NCBI GenBank assembly: GCA_947500135.1
Contig: CANMQX010000005.1
Coordinates: 412,523-476,522 of the forward strand
Length of the DNA stretch: 64,000 nt
Source: an uncultured Paracoccaceae bacterium
GTDB lineage: Bacteria > Pseudomonadota > Alphaproteobacteria > Rhodobacterales > Rhodobacteraceae
Reading direction: 5' to 3'
The position numbers and the translations under genes are program-made. Below the pieces are notes generated by a model, which did no database searches, was not told the DNA's origin, and saw only the letters and a list, made by a program, of their open reading frames with translations. Below, piece by piece: positions 8,504 to 17,238 of this stretch (position 1 is the stretch's first letter; every line of letters begins with the position of its first letter).

Positions 8504-9250
8504 TTAGAAGTTTTGAACAGCGGCAAGGCTGCGGATCGCAAATCGGGTATCATCATTGGGGTTGTCATGTTCGATCACGTAATGGGTACACTGCGCCGCC
8601 TGCAATGCGGCGTGAATAGCGGGCCATTTCATGATCCCATGACCAACATCCGCCCAGCCGTCTTCGTCCGTGCAAGTCCCATCTGGCGCGATATCCTTGA
8701 TATGCACAGCACTAAGGCGGCCTGCGTATTTGTTGATCCAATCAACAGGGTCCAGCCCGGCGACCCGGACCCAACCCAGATCGAGTTCCAGCGCGAGGTC
8801 ATCGGACGCGCCTGCGATAAGGTCAATCGGCAGCTCACCATTGTCTGTTGCGACAAATTCGAAGTCGTGATTATGCCAACCAAACGCAACACCTGCATCA
8901 TTCAGCGGGCGCCCCGCCTGCGCCAGCCTTTCGCCAAATGCCGTCCAGCCAGCCGCATCCGTCGGCCTTTGATCGGCGTCCAGATAGGGGATAAAGACCT
9001 TTTTTATTCCCAGCGTCTTGATGATGTTCAGCGTTCCGGGCAGATCATCCTCAACCATATCCAGCCCAAAATGGCTGCTTGTCATCTGCAGGCCTGCGGC
9101 ATCCAGCCCGGCGCGCAGACCGTCCAGATCATCAAACAAGCCGCCATAGCCTTCGACATGGCTGTATCCCGCCTTCGCAAGCATCTGGAGCGTATCATCC
9201 AGCGGCGGAAAGTTCCGCGAACAATAAAGTTGGTAAGCAATCTGAGGCAT
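8504..9250 (-). CDS. Sugar phosphate isomerase/epimerase-type TIM-barrel protein
   Basis: A 248-residue xylose-isomerase-like TIM barrel. Visible metal-binding elements are GWHNHDFEF (His), LALELDLGWVRVAG (Glu/Asp) and AVHIKDIAPDGT (His and acidic residues), and VIEHDNP near the C-terminus (final Glu). Such proteins act as isomerases, epimerases, dehydratases or lyases on sugars and cyclitols. Directly downstream of it is a Gfo/Idh/MocA dehydrogenase, a pairing typical of pathways that first oxidise a sugar and then isomerise or eliminate. The specific reaction cannot be given. Confidence 0.85.
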   Translation of the reverse strand: MPQIAYQLYCSRNFPPLDDTLQMLAKAGYSHVEGYGGLFDDLDGLRAGLDAAGLQMTSSHFGLDMVEDDLPGTLNIIKTLGIKKVFIPYLDADQRPTDAAGWTAFGERLAQAGRPLNDAGVAFGWHNHDFEFVATDNGELPIDLIAGASDDLALELDLGWVRVAGLDPVDWINKYAGRLSAVHIKDIAPDGTCTDEDGWADVGHGIMKWPAIHAALQAAQCTHYVIEHDNPNDDTRFAIRSLAAVQNF

Positions 9251-9268
9251 GATCTGTCCTTCGCAATG

Positions 9269-9580
9269 TTAGATATGCGTGACGCAACGCTGACAGCGCG
9301 GCGCGAAATCTGGGTTGGGAATGGGGCGCGGGAACGGGTGGGTCTCCTGCTTGGCGGCACCAGCAGCGATGGCGGAGTGAAACGCCGCGCTGTCGGTGTT
9401 ATTTCCCACCCGCGCTGTGCCCGTGAGCGACACGCGGTCAGTCCTGCACGCGCATCTGCCACGCAGAACAATCCGGTTATTCACCTTGGTGGTGAAATCG
9501 GTATCTCTACCTCGTAGGATCAGGTCCATACCGGCGTCTGTCAACGTAAAGTTGCGTGATATGGCCCATTGATCCGTCAC
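9269..9580 (-). CDS. Small ORF of unknown nature, coupled to the ABC ATPase gene
   Basis: A 103-codon frame whose GTG (9578-9580) overlaps the TGA of the ATPase gene as GTGA, the arrangement used for translational coupling in this operon. It fills the only gap in an otherwise tightly packed operon. The first 60 residues look plausible as protein, but the rest (proline- and cysteine-containing, no clear structure) looks like ordinary non-coding translation. I recognise no family. It could be a short real gene, a decayed remnant of a lost enzyme gene, or chance. Confidence 0.3.
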   Translation of the reverse strand: MTDQWAISRNFTLTDAGMDLILRGRDTDFTTKVNNRIVLRGRCACRTDRVSLTGTARVGNNTDSAAFHSAIAAGAAKQETHPFPRPIPNPDFAPRCQRCVTHI

Positions 9581-10656
9581 AGGCGGTCCTCGGTCGCGGT
9601 GTCGAACAAGGATGCGCGCGACGGGTCCACCCCGATTGAAATCGTCTCGCCAACCTTAACGCTGGCCTGCCCATCCATCCGAATGCGGAACGGATGCTGG
9701 CCCAGCTTGGCATAGACCAGTGTGTCTGACCCCATCGGTTCAACCAGATCAACATCGACGGCAAACTGCAAAGGTGCATTGGGGACGAGTTCGCCGGTAA
9801 CCACATGTTCGGGTCGAATACCAATGGTTGCGGGGCGGTCGGCGGTCTGTGGCGCCGCAAACGCATAGCCGTCCATGGGCATGACCATATCATCCACCTT
9901 GAAACGGCCACCCTCCAAGTGCCCTTCGATAAAGTTCATCGAGGGTGAGCCGATGAAGTCAGCGACATAAAGGTTGCGCGGCTTGTTATAAATCTCATCC
10001 GGTGAGCCGAGCTGCATGATCGCCCCGCCCTTCATCACTGCGATCCGGTCGGCAAGTGTCATCGCTTCGACCTGATCATGGGTCACATAGATCATCGTAT
10101 TTTGCAGCTGATTATGCAGCCGCTTGAGTTCGACCCGCAGATCGACCCGCAGTTTTGCGTCAAGATTGGACAGCGGTTCATCGAAAAGAAACACATCCAC
10201 GTCCCGCACCAGCGCCCGCCCGATGGCGACACGCTGGCGTTGCCCGCCGGACAACGCACCTGGCTTCCGGTCCAGCAGTGGCCCGATTTGTAGGATTTCA
10301 GCGGCCCGCGCGACCCGCTTTTCAATCTCGTTTTTCGGGATTTTCGCGTTCTTCAGACCAAAGGAAAGGTTCCCCTTTACGGTCATCTGCGGGTACAGCG
10401 CATAGGACTGGAACACCATGCCGATCCCACGCTCAGAAGGTTCGGCCCAGGTGACGTTTTCACCCTTGATGAATATCTGGCCGTCCGTGATCTCCAACAG
10501 GCCCGCAATACAGTTTAGCAGGGTGGATTTTCCGCAGCCCGATGACCCCAGCAGGACAAGAAATTCGCCCTCGCTTACATTCAGGTCCAGCCCTTGCAAG
10601 ACCTTTACCGCCCCAAATGCGAGGTCGAGTTGTTTGATTTCAACCGAATATGTCAT
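9577..10656 (-). CDS. Carbohydrate ABC transporter ATP-binding protein (UgpC/MalK type)
   Basis: A 359-residue ATPase of the CUT1 sugar transporters. Walker A is GSSGCGKST (37-45); the signature LSGGQRQRVAIGRAL, Walker B FLFDEPLSNLD and switch histidine in YVTHDQVEAM follow in order. The C-terminal about 120 residues are the TOBE/OB regulatory domain (GIRPEHV). Its ATG overlaps the stop of the second permease gene. This protein powers uptake for the two permeases encoded upstream; MalK-type ATPases can sometimes serve several transporters. Confidence 0.93.
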   Translation of the reverse strand: MTYSVEIKQLDLAFGAVKVLQGLDLNVSEGEFLVLLGSSGCGKSTLLNCIAGLLEITDGQIFIKGENVTWAEPSERGIGMVFQSYALYPQMTVKGNLSFGLKNAKIPKNEIEKRVARAAEILQIGPLLDRKPGALSGGQRQRVAIGRALVRDVDVFLFDEPLSNLDAKLRVDLRVELKRLHNQLQNTMIYVTHDQVEAMTLADRIAVMKGGAIMQLGSPDEIYNKPRNLYVADFIGSPSMNFIEGHLEGGRFKVDDMVMPMDGYAFAAPQTADRPATIGIRPEHVVTGELVPNAPLQFAVDVDLVEPMGSDTLVYAKLGQHPFRIRMDGQASVKVGETISIGVDPSRASLFDTATEDRL

Positions 10657-11636
10657 CCTTTGACGGCTCCTGCTGCGATGCCCCGGACGAAAAGTTTCCC
10701 CGATGCGAAGTAAATGACGAGTGGGACAAGCCCGGTAAGAAGGGTGGCGGCCATGTTGACGTTGTATTCCTTCACGCCCTGGACCGAGTTGACGATGTTA
10801 TTAAGCTGCACCGTCATCGGATATGTTTCGGGCTTGGTGTAGATCACCCCGAACAGGAAATCGTTCCAGATCCCCGTGATCTGCAAGATCATCGCGACAA
10901 CGAAAATCGGCAGCGACATGGGCAGCATGATCCGGAAATAGATGCCCCAGAAACCGGCACCATCGACACGGGCGGCCTTGAACAGCTCTTCCGGGACGGA
11001 GGTGAAATAGTTACGGAACAACAGCGTCAGGATCGGCATGCCGAAAATCGTGTGGACGATCACCAGTCCTGACAGGCTGCCCATCAGGCGGAAGGTTTTG
11101 AACCCTTCAAATCCCATCGCCTCAAGCATCGGATTGAACGCCTTTAGCACCGCCGTTATCCCTTCGCCGCTTTCGCGCAGGAGGATCACGATGGGATAGA
11201 TCATCACCTGATAGGGGATGAACGCCCCAAAGATCAGGATGGTGAAAAACACCTCCGACCCTTTGAAGCGCCAATTGGCAAGGGCGTAACCGCTGACCGA
11301 TGCGATCGCGATTGAAATGATCACGGATGGCACAAGGATCCAGACAGAGTTCCAGAAACCCCGCGAAAGCCCCTCGCAATTGATGCCGGTGCAGGCCTCT
11401 GACCAGGCTTTGACCCAAGGTTGGAACGTGACTTCGACAGGTGGCCCAAAGATGTTGCCAAGCCGGACTTCTGGCATGCCTTTCAGTGACGTGACGATCA
11501 TCACATAAAGCGGCAGAAGGTAGTACATGCAGACCACGAAAAGCGTGCCGTAGATGATGATATTGGTGGATGACAGTGCCTTTTTAGGTTTTGGACCGCG
11601 TGGGCCCGACAGCGCATTTACAGTTGCATCAACCAT
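10653..11636 (-). CDS. Carbohydrate ABC transporter permease (MalG type)
   Basis: Encodes 327 residues with about six membrane helices and the permease coupling motif EELFKAARVDGAGFWGIYFR (EAA loop) that contacts the ATPase. I choose the ATG at 11636 (MVDATVNALSG) because GGAGG lies eight bases upstream of it; the upstream TTG at 11657 has no better support. The start lies inside the last codons of the preceding permease gene (8-base overlap) and the stop overlaps the ATPase start. A periplasmic-facing loop after the first helix contains the CTGINCEG cysteine pair, which is unusual for the family. Confidence 0.92.
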   Translation of the reverse strand: MVDATVNALSGPRGPKPKKALSSTNIIIYGTLFVVCMYYLLPLYVMIVTSLKGMPEVRLGNIFGPPVEVTFQPWVKAWSEACTGINCEGLSRGFWNSVWILVPSVIISIAIASVSGYALANWRFKGSEVFFTILIFGAFIPYQVMIYPIVILLRESGEGITAVLKAFNPMLEAMGFEGFKTFRLMGSLSGLVIVHTIFGMPILTLLFRNYFTSVPEELFKAARVDGAGFWGIYFRIMLPMSLPIFVVAMILQITGIWNDFLFGVIYTKPETYPMTVQLNNIVNSVQGVKEYNVNMAATLLTGLVPLVIYFASGKLFVRGIAAGAVKG

Positions 11637-12552
11637 TTTTCTTGCCTCCGAATTCAAGGTAGGCCCATGGGATCAACACCACCAGAACGCTGAGCAGCAT
11701 CATGGTCGAGGCGGCAAAGCCAAGCCCGAGGTTCTGCGCCTGAAACATCTTTTCGATGACGTATTTTGCAGGCACCTCGGATGCGATGCCCGGTCCCCCG
11801 CTGGTTTGGGCCACGACAAGATCGTAAACCTTGATGATCCCCGCCGAAATGATCACCAATGCGGTAACAAACACAGGCCGCATCATCGGGATGACAATGA
11901 AGATATAAGTTTTCCAGGCGGGGATGCCTTCGACACGGGACGCTTTCCAGACATCCTCGTCAATGCCGCGCATCCCGGCAAGCAGCAGCACCATGACAAA
12001 GCCTGATCCTTGCCAAATGCCCGCAATCAGAACGCCGTAAATCACAATATCGGCGTTGTTGAGCGGATCAAAGGTAAAGCTTTCCCAACCGATGTTGCGC
12101 ACCGTGTTTTGCAGACCCAGTTCAGGGTTCAGTATCCACTGCCACGCCAGACCGGTTACGACGAATGATAATGCAAAGGGGTATAGGATAATGGTGCGGA
12201 TGGTGTTTTCGAACCTGATCTTGCGGTCCAGCAGCGCCGCGAGGACAAAGCCGATGGTCAGAGATAGAACCAGAGAGCACAGGCCATAGATGGCAAGGTT
12301 CTCAATAGAAATCAGCCAGCGATTTTCGCCCCACAACCGTTCATAATTGTCCAGACCAACCCACTTGTCCGGGGCTGGCAACAGACGTGACCGGGTGAAC
12401 GAATGGTAGATCGTCCAAAGCGTGCATCCGACGAACACGACCAGCGCCGTGAATATCATCGGGATCGCTGCGATCTTTGCCGCCATATTTTTGAACAGGC
12501 GAGAGGGCCGTTTCGCCCTGACCTTTGTCTGCCCGGTGTCTGTCACCGCCAT
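11629..12552 (-). CDS. Carbohydrate ABC transporter permease (MalF type)
   Basis: Encodes 307 residues with six predicted membrane helices and an EAA-type loop (DEDVWKASRVEGIPAWKTYI). It is the first of the two CUT1 permeases. I use the ATG at 12552 (MAVTDTGQTKVRAKRPS), which has a purine-rich GGGGGACAAC site directly upstream, rather than the frame start at 12585. A 130-base spacer with a hairpin separates it from the binding-protein gene, an arrangement that commonly gives the binding protein higher expression than the membrane parts. Confidence 0.92.
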   Translation of the reverse strand: MAVTDTGQTKVRAKRPSRLFKNMAAKIAAIPMIFTALVVFVGCTLWTIYHSFTRSRLLPAPDKWVGLDNYERLWGENRWLISIENLAIYGLCSLVLSLTIGFVLAALLDRKIRFENTIRTIILYPFALSFVVTGLAWQWILNPELGLQNTVRNIGWESFTFDPLNNADIVIYGVLIAGIWQGSGFVMVLLLAGMRGIDEDVWKASRVEGIPAWKTYIFIVIPMMRPVFVTALVIISAGIIKVYDLVVAQTSGGPGIASEVPAKYVIEKMFQAQNLGLGFAASTMMLLSVLVVLIPWAYLEFGGKKNG

Positions 12553-12642
12553 GTTGTCCCCCGTCGTTGCTATCAGGTGGGTCAAAACACCCCGCCCGTT
12601 TGAGGTGCTTGGAACTGCCGTTTTCTATAGGTGCAAAAGCGA

Positions 12643-12666
12643 GGCCCGCAGCATATGCTACGGGCC
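12643..12666 (-). terminator. Hairpin between the binding-protein and permease genes
   Basis: A 24-base imperfect palindrome with arms GGCCCG and CGGGCC around AGCATATGCT, with a single mismatch in each half. It lies 17 bases after the stop of the binding-protein gene. There is no long T run, so it is better seen as an mRNA-stabilising or attenuating hairpin that lets more binding protein than permease be made. That role is inferred from position. Confidence 0.5.
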
Positions 12667-12682
12667 CCACCGAAAAGATCGC

Positions 12683-13912
12683 TTAGTCAGCGCTTTCGAT
12701 GATGCCGACGTAACGCGCCTGCGCATCTTCGACGGTGATGCTGGTATCGTTCCAGAACTCAACCATCAGGTCTTCCAGCTGACCAGCGGTGTCAGCGGAA
12801 TAGGCGTTCACCCCATCTGGCAGCACATTGCCAGCTGCAAGGATCTCAAGCCCTTTTTTCATGCAGTCATTGGCGGCGGACAGATCCACGTCACCACGGA
12901 TCGGCAGCGAACCCTTTTTGAGGTTGAAGGCAACCTGGACTTCGGGGCTGATCATCAGCGCAGCAAGCTCTTTCTGGGCCGCCTCGATCTCTGGATCGTC
13001 CTGCTTTGGGAAGTAAAACGCGTCACCGCCAGTTGCGATGATTTCGTTCACGCCCAGACCTGGCAGACAGGTGTAGTCTTCGCCCGCAACCTGTCCGGCA
13101 ACCTGGAATTCGCCCTGCGCCCAGTCACCGTGAATCTGACCACCGGCCATACCCGTAATCACAAGGTTTGTGGCTTGGTTCCAGTCCTGAACATTGGATC
13201 CGTCGGACAAGGACCGCGCGTCAGCGTAAGCCTGAAAAACCTTCGTCATGTCTTCGCTTGCAGCAGCTTCGGCGTTCTTGTTTGTCAGAACGTCGATATA
13301 CAGTTCTGTCCCGCCAACGGCGACCATGATCGCACCAAAGGCAAGGCTTGTCTGCCAGGCTTGCTGACCCATGGCGAGCGGGATCACGTCAGCGTCACGC
13401 AGCGCAGGTGCGGCCTCGACAAATGCGAACCAATCCGCAGGCACATCAACGCCAGCCTTTTCGAATGCGTCATGTGACAGCCACAGCCACTGAGGCGAAT
13501 GAATATTCACAGGCACACAGTAAATCTTGCCGTCCAATGTGCAGCCGTCCAACAGACGGCTTGGGTTCACAACATCTGCCCAGCCGCCGGCTTCAGCTAC
13601 GTCTGTCAGATCCAGCATCAGACCGGCTTCGACCAGCTCTTCTGCTTGACGGCCGTGGTTCAGCTGGGTGGCGTGCATCGGGTCGCCGCCAAGGATACGG
13701 GAAATGATGATCGGACGCGCCGTACCGCCGGAACCGGCAATCGCGCCGTCCAGCCATGTATGTTCTGTCGCGTCGAATGCTTTTGCAAACTCTGACACGG
13801 CTGCGGCTTCACCGCCGGATGTCCACCAATGCGTCACTTCCAGTTCAACGGCCGATACTGACGATGCAGCGACCATTGCCGTTGCCGCCAGCAGTTTTGT
13901 TGTGAGTTTCAC
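12683..13912 (-). CDS. Sugar ABC transporter substrate-binding protein (CUT1, glucose-type)
   Basis: A 409-residue periplasmic binding protein. It has a signal peptide (MKLTTKLLAATAMVAASSVSA, cut after VSA) and starts with GTG at 13912 behind a strong GGGAGGAG site. The mature start, VELEVTHWWTSGGEAAAV, and the later region GDWAQGEF resemble the glucose/mannose-binding proteins of the GtsA group, so glucose or a glucoside is the best guess for the ligand; the exact sugar is not provable here. It is the first gene of an operon that continues with two permeases, an ATPase and two sugar-modifying enzymes, under the twin operator at 13932-13965. Confidence 0.9.
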   Translation of the reverse strand: MKLTTKLLAATAMVAASSVSAVELEVTHWWTSGGEAAAVSEFAKAFDATEHTWLDGAIAGSGGTARPIIISRILGGDPMHATQLNHGRQAEELVEAGLMLDLTDVAEAGGWADVVNPSRLLDGCTLDGKIYCVPVNIHSPQWLWLSHDAFEKAGVDVPADWFAFVEAAPALRDADVIPLAMGQQAWQTSLAFGAIMVAVGGTELYIDVLTNKNAEAAASEDMTKVFQAYADARSLSDGSNVQDWNQATNLVITGMAGGQIHGDWAQGEFQVAGQVAGEDYTCLPGLGVNEIIATGGDAFYFPKQDDPEIEAAQKELAALMISPEVQVAFNLKKGSLPIRGDVDLSAANDCMKKGLEILAAGNVLPDGVNAYSADTAGQLEDLMVEFWNDTSITVEDAQARYVGIIESAD

Positions 13913-13931
13913 GATTATCTCCTCCCTGGTT

Positions 13932-13965
13932 CTAAATCGTTGTAGATGAGCCTATAACGATTTAG
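13932..13965. promoter_or_regulatory. Twin LacI-type operator in the sugar operon promoter
   Basis: Two copies of a 14-base LacI-type half-palindrome sit in opposite orientation: CTAAATCGTTGTAG (13932-13945) and, on the other strand, CTAAATCGTTATAG (13952-13965). They differ in one base, each is centred on CG as LacI operators are, and their centres are 20 bases apart, two helical turns, so two dimers could bind on the same face. The site lies 20 bases upstream of the binding-protein start and 150 bases upstream of the divergent lacI-family gene. Binding by that regulator is inferred. Confidence 0.7.
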
Positions 13966-14114
13966 ATTGACCTCGCAAGAATTATTAAGACAATATGAAT
14001 GAAACAGATGAGGTCGCGCCCAAACCATTGCGAGCGTTATGCTTTTGCCTCGGCAGTACGGCACGCGCTGCACGAAACTGCTACTTGCAGGGCGTGGATT
14101 GAGGGGAAATTCAC

Positions 14115-15152
14115 ATGTCGGACGACGAAAAAGACCCTTCGCAAGGGGCTCCGACATTGGGCCGGAAACAAAAACCAACACTCAAGACGATTTCAAAGAT
14201 CAGCGGTCTTGCCGTTCCGACTGTTTCGCGGGCTTTGAACGATGCGCCTGATATCGGCAACGACACGAAAAAGCTGATTCGCAAGATCGCGGATGAAATC
14301 GGCTATGTGCCCAATCGCGCTGGTGTCCGCCTGCGCACGGGTCGCACCAACGTCATCAGCCTGGTGATGTCAACCGAACATGACAACCACACGGCCCGTC
14401 TGATTTCATCGGTGGCAGGCGGTTTTGAGGGCACAAGTTTCCACCTGAATGTCATGCCCTATTCCCCAAGTGCCGATATCATGAAACCGATCCGCTATAT
14501 CTATGAAACGGGTTCGGCGGATGCGGTTATTCTGAACCAGATCGAACCCGAGGATGCGCGCATCGCCTACCTGATGGAGCGCAACTTTCCCTTCGCCACC
14601 CATGGCCGCAGCAACTGGTCGGACCAGCACCCATATTATGATTTCGACAACGAAACATATGGGCGGTTGGCGATCGATATGTTGCATGCGCGTGGCCGCA
14701 AACATGTGGCAGTTATCGCCCCGCCGCTGCGCCAAAGCTATGCATTGCATTTGGTGTCTGGCTTGCGCGAACGGGCCGCTGCAACTGGTCTGTCACTGTC
14801 CATCCTTGAATGTGTGACCAGCGACGACCAGACCCCCGATGTGGCAGAGGGAATCGCCGCCCATCTGGCCACCCATCCCGATACAGATGCGATTGTCACC
14901 GCATCGGCGGCATCGGCATTGGCCGCCTTTGCAACGGCAGAAAGCCGCGGTGTTACTGTTGGCAAGGAAATGGATATCTTCGCCAAAGAGGCATCACCGG
15001 TTCTAAAAATCGTCTGCAAGGATATTCTGACCATCGCAGAAGAGGTTGGATCAGCGGGCGAATTTCTGGCCAAGGCGGCGATTCAGGCCATCAAACAGCC
15101 GGAATTATCACCGATGCAGTTTTTGGAAATTCCGACTGCCGGACCAGCCTAG
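14115..15152 (+). CDS. LacI-family transcriptional regulator of the sugar operon
   Basis: A 345-residue LacI-family repressor. The N-terminal helix-turn-helix is at residues 22-45 (LKTISKISGLAVPTVSRALN), followed by the hinge helix and YVPNRAGVRLRTG. The remainder is the periplasmic-binding-protein-like sensor (about 65-340), with HARGRKHVAVIAPP typical of the core. There is a 20-residue polar N-terminal extension. Divergent from the transporter operon, it most likely represses it until a sugar is bound, using the twin operator at 13932-13965. Confidence 0.92.
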   Translation: MSDDEKDPSQGAPTLGRKQKPTLKTISKISGLAVPTVSRALNDAPDIGNDTKKLIRKIADEIGYVPNRAGVRLRTGRTNVISLVMSTEHDNHTARLISSVAGGFEGTSFHLNVMPYSPSADIMKPIRYIYETGSADAVILNQIEPEDARIAYLMERNFPFATHGRSNWSDQHPYYDFDNETYGRLAIDMLHARGRKHVAVIAPPLRQSYALHLVSGLRERAAATGLSLSILECVTSDDQTPDVAEGIAAHLATHPDTDAIVTASAASALAAFATAESRGVTVGKEMDIFAKEASPVLKIVCKDILTIAEEVGSAGEFLAKAAIQAIKQPELSPMQFLEIPTAGPA

Positions 15153-15154
15153 GG

Positions 15155-16000
15155 TCAGCGCCCCGGGATCAACCCGCGTTTTTCGCCTTTACCATCCCAG
15201 TTATCCAAAGCTTCCACCGCCTCCTCCGCCGTTTCGACAAAGCGGAACAGTTTCAGATCCTCGGCAGAGATTGTGCCCGCATCAGACAGCGCATTCCAAT
15301 TGATGATTTTTTCCCAGAAGGATTGTCCAAATAGCAGGAATGGCACCTGCGCCATGCGCCCGGTCTGGATCAGCGTCAGCGCCTCGAACATCTCATCCAA
15401 CGTCCCGAACCCGCCCGGAAACACGCAAACCGCCGAGGCACGCATCAGGAAATGCATCTTGCGGATCGCAAAATAGTGGAAATTGAAGCACAGATCAGGC
15501 GTCACATATTCATTTGGCGCCTGTTCATGAGGCAGCACAATGTTCAGCCCGATGGATTGCCCGCCCGCATCCAGCGCGCCGCGATTGCCCGCCTCCATCA
15601 CACCCGGCCCGCCACCGGTGACGATCACATCCTCGGTTCCGCCGGATTTCAGCGACCGTTCCGTCATCATCTGAGAAAAGCGCCGCGCCTCATCATAGTA
15701 TTTCGACAAATCCGCAAGCGTCTGTGTCCGCGCGCTGTCCTTGTTCGCCGGTGCCGGGATCCGCGCGCCCCCAAACAGCACGATGGTTGAATTGATCCCC
15801 GCTTCGTTCATCAGCATTTCAGGCTTCAGCAATTCCAGTTGTAACCGCACGGGCCGCAGCTCGGGGCGACACATGAAATCCTCATCCGCAAAGGCAAGCG
15901 CATAAGATGGCGCCCGGGTCTGCGGCGTGTCGGGGATATGCGTCGCGGCCTCGCGGTCCTGATGGCTGTCGCGAAACGGATGATGTCGGTTGTCTTGCAT
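15155..16000 (-). CDS. LOG-family Rossmann protein (TIGR00730 type)
   Basis: A 281-residue LOG-family protein. The core motifs are present: STIVLFGGARIP, then VTGGGPGVMEAGNRGALD (phosphate-binding) and the VFPGGFGTLDEMFEALTLIQTG stretch that carries the PGGxGTxxE signature. Family members act as nucleoside-5'-monophosphate phosphoribohydrolases (cytokinin-activating type) or remain unassigned; the true substrate here is unknown. I start at the ATG at 16000 (MQDNRHHPFRD) because the extension to 16114 lacks family character. It converges with the LacI gene, two bases apart. Confidence 0.88.
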   Translation of the reverse strand: MQDNRHHPFRDSHQDREAATHIPDTPQTRAPSYALAFADEDFMCRPELRPVRLQLELLKPEMLMNEAGINSTIVLFGGARIPAPANKDSARTQTLADLSKYYDEARRFSQMMTERSLKSGGTEDVIVTGGGPGVMEAGNRGALDAGGQSIGLNIVLPHEQAPNEYVTPDLCFNFHYFAIRKMHFLMRASAVCVFPGGFGTLDEMFEALTLIQTGRMAQVPFLLFGQSFWEKIINWNALSDAGTISAEDLKLFRFVETAEEAVEALDNWDGKGEKRGLIPGR

Positions 16001-16134
16001 ACGGATATCCTGTGTTATTTGTTCCCAGCGTTGCCTGCGCGCGCGCCAGATGCAATTGAAATACGCCACAGCACGCCGTTGATTGATCAGGTGAGCCGGG
16101 CTAGATACCCCCAAATCATGGATGGGAGACCAAT

Positions 16135-16962
16135 ATGTCCAATGCTGCCCTAGAGACCGCCATCGAAGCCGCGTGGGATGCCCGCGATACGATTACCCCC
16201 GCAACCACCGGCGAGACCCGCGAGGCGATTGAGGATACATTGAACGCCCTTGATGGTGGCAAGTTGCGCGTTGCTGAAAAGCGGGATGATGGATCTTGGC
16301 ATGTGAACCAATGGGCCAAAAAGGCCGTGCTGTTGGGCTTTCGGATCAAGGATATGGAACAGCAGGATGGCGGCCCGCAGGCTGGCGGCTGGTGGGACAA
16401 GGTCGACAGCAAGTTCAAAGGCTGGGGCGACAACCAATGGAAGGCCGCCGGGTTCCGCGCTGTGCCCAACTGCGTGGTCCGCAAATCCGCCTTTATCGCG
16501 CCCGGTGTTGTGCTGATGCCATCTTTTGTGAACCTTGGTGTCTATGTGGATGAAGGCACGATGGTCGATACATGGGCCACGGTCGGGTCCTGCGCGCAGA
16601 TCGGCAAGAACGTGCATCTGTCCGGCGGTGTTGGTATCGGCGGCGTGTTGGAACCGATGCAGGCAGGCCCGACGATTATCGAGGATAACTGCTTTATTGG
16701 CGCGCGGTCAGAAGTGGTTGAGGGCTGTATCGTTCGTGAAGGTTCCGTCCTTGGCATGGGCGTCTTCATCGGCCAGTCAACCAAGATCGTGGACCGCGAA
16801 ACCGGTGAGGTCATGTATGGCGAAGTGCCGCCCTATTCGGTGGTGGTCGCAGGCTCCATGCCGTCAAAGAACAATGTCAGCCTTTACTGTGCCGTGATCG
16901 TGAAACGGGTGGACGAACGGACCCGTTCCAAGACTGGCATCAACGAATTGCTGCGCGACTAG
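16135..16962 (+). CDS. dapD: 2,3,4,5-tetrahydropyridine-2,6-dicarboxylate N-succinyltransferase
   Basis: A 275-residue left-handed beta-helix acyltransferase of the lysine/diaminopimelate pathway, using succinyl-CoA. The hexapeptide-repeat part runs from about residue 120 to 240 ([21 protein letters not shown], then [15 protein letters not shown] and [13 protein letters not shown]). The N-terminal helical domain (1-100) and length are normal. It opens a run of co-directional genes ending with dapE, which acts two steps later. A GGGAG site precedes the ATG. Confidence 0.96.
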   Translation: MSNAALETAIEAAWDARDTITPATTGETREAIEDTLNALDGGKLRVAEKRDDGSWHVNQWAKKAVLLGFRIKDMEQQDGGPQAGGWWDKVDSKFKGWGDNQWKAAGFRAVPNCVVRKSAFIAPGVVLMPSFVNLGVYVDEGTMVDTWATVGSCAQIGKNVHLSGGVGIGGVLEPMQAGPTIIEDNCFIGARSEVVEGCIVREGSVLGMGVFIGQSTKIVDRETGEVMYGEVPPYSVVVAGSMPSKNNVSLYCAVIVKRVDERTRSKTGINELLRD

Positions 16963-17238
16963 GTGATCATCAGCCGGACACTGGCGCGCAAGCGTATTGC
17001 GGCGGGCGAACGCCCGTCGTTCAAGGCAGCATGGCTGCCAGTGGCCGCTGACGTGCTGATCATCGCGCTGCTGCTTGCCGCCCTTTGGAACCCGGCACTG
17101 ACCTTCATCTACCTGATGCAGCTTTCATTGTTCTGGCTGGTGCTGTTTCTGATGGCCGTGATCTATGCCCCGTTGCAAATCGTGATTATCGTCTCGACAA
17201 TCTGGGCAGTTCGATCCCGTTGGGAAGATAGGGAATGA
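16963..17238 (+). CDS. Small two-helix inner-membrane protein of unknown function
   Basis: A 91-residue protein starting with GTG directly after the dapD stop. It has two strong hydrophobic segments (about 28-48 and 55-85, with LQIVIIVSTIWAV) and a basic N-terminus (ARKRIAAGERPSFK) expected in the cytoplasm. Its stop overlaps the next gene's ATG, so the dapD, this and the next gene form a coupled unit. I recognise no family. A short protein at this place next to dapD is plausible as a conserved Rhodobacterales gene; the function is unknown. Confidence 0.65.
   Translation: MIISRTLARKRIAAGERPSFKAAWLPVAADVLIIALLLAALWNPALTFIYLMQLSLFWLVLFLMAVIYAPLQIVIIVSTIWAVRSRWEDRE

Noticed and set aside
8486..9517. 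343-residue plus-strand open frame
   Set aside because: Lies antisense to the TIM-barrel gene and has a composition of repeated basic and hydrophobic stretches typical of shadow frames; no motif.
12422..13477. 351-residue plus-strand open frame
   Set aside because: Antisense to the binding-protein gene; no signal or motif of its own.
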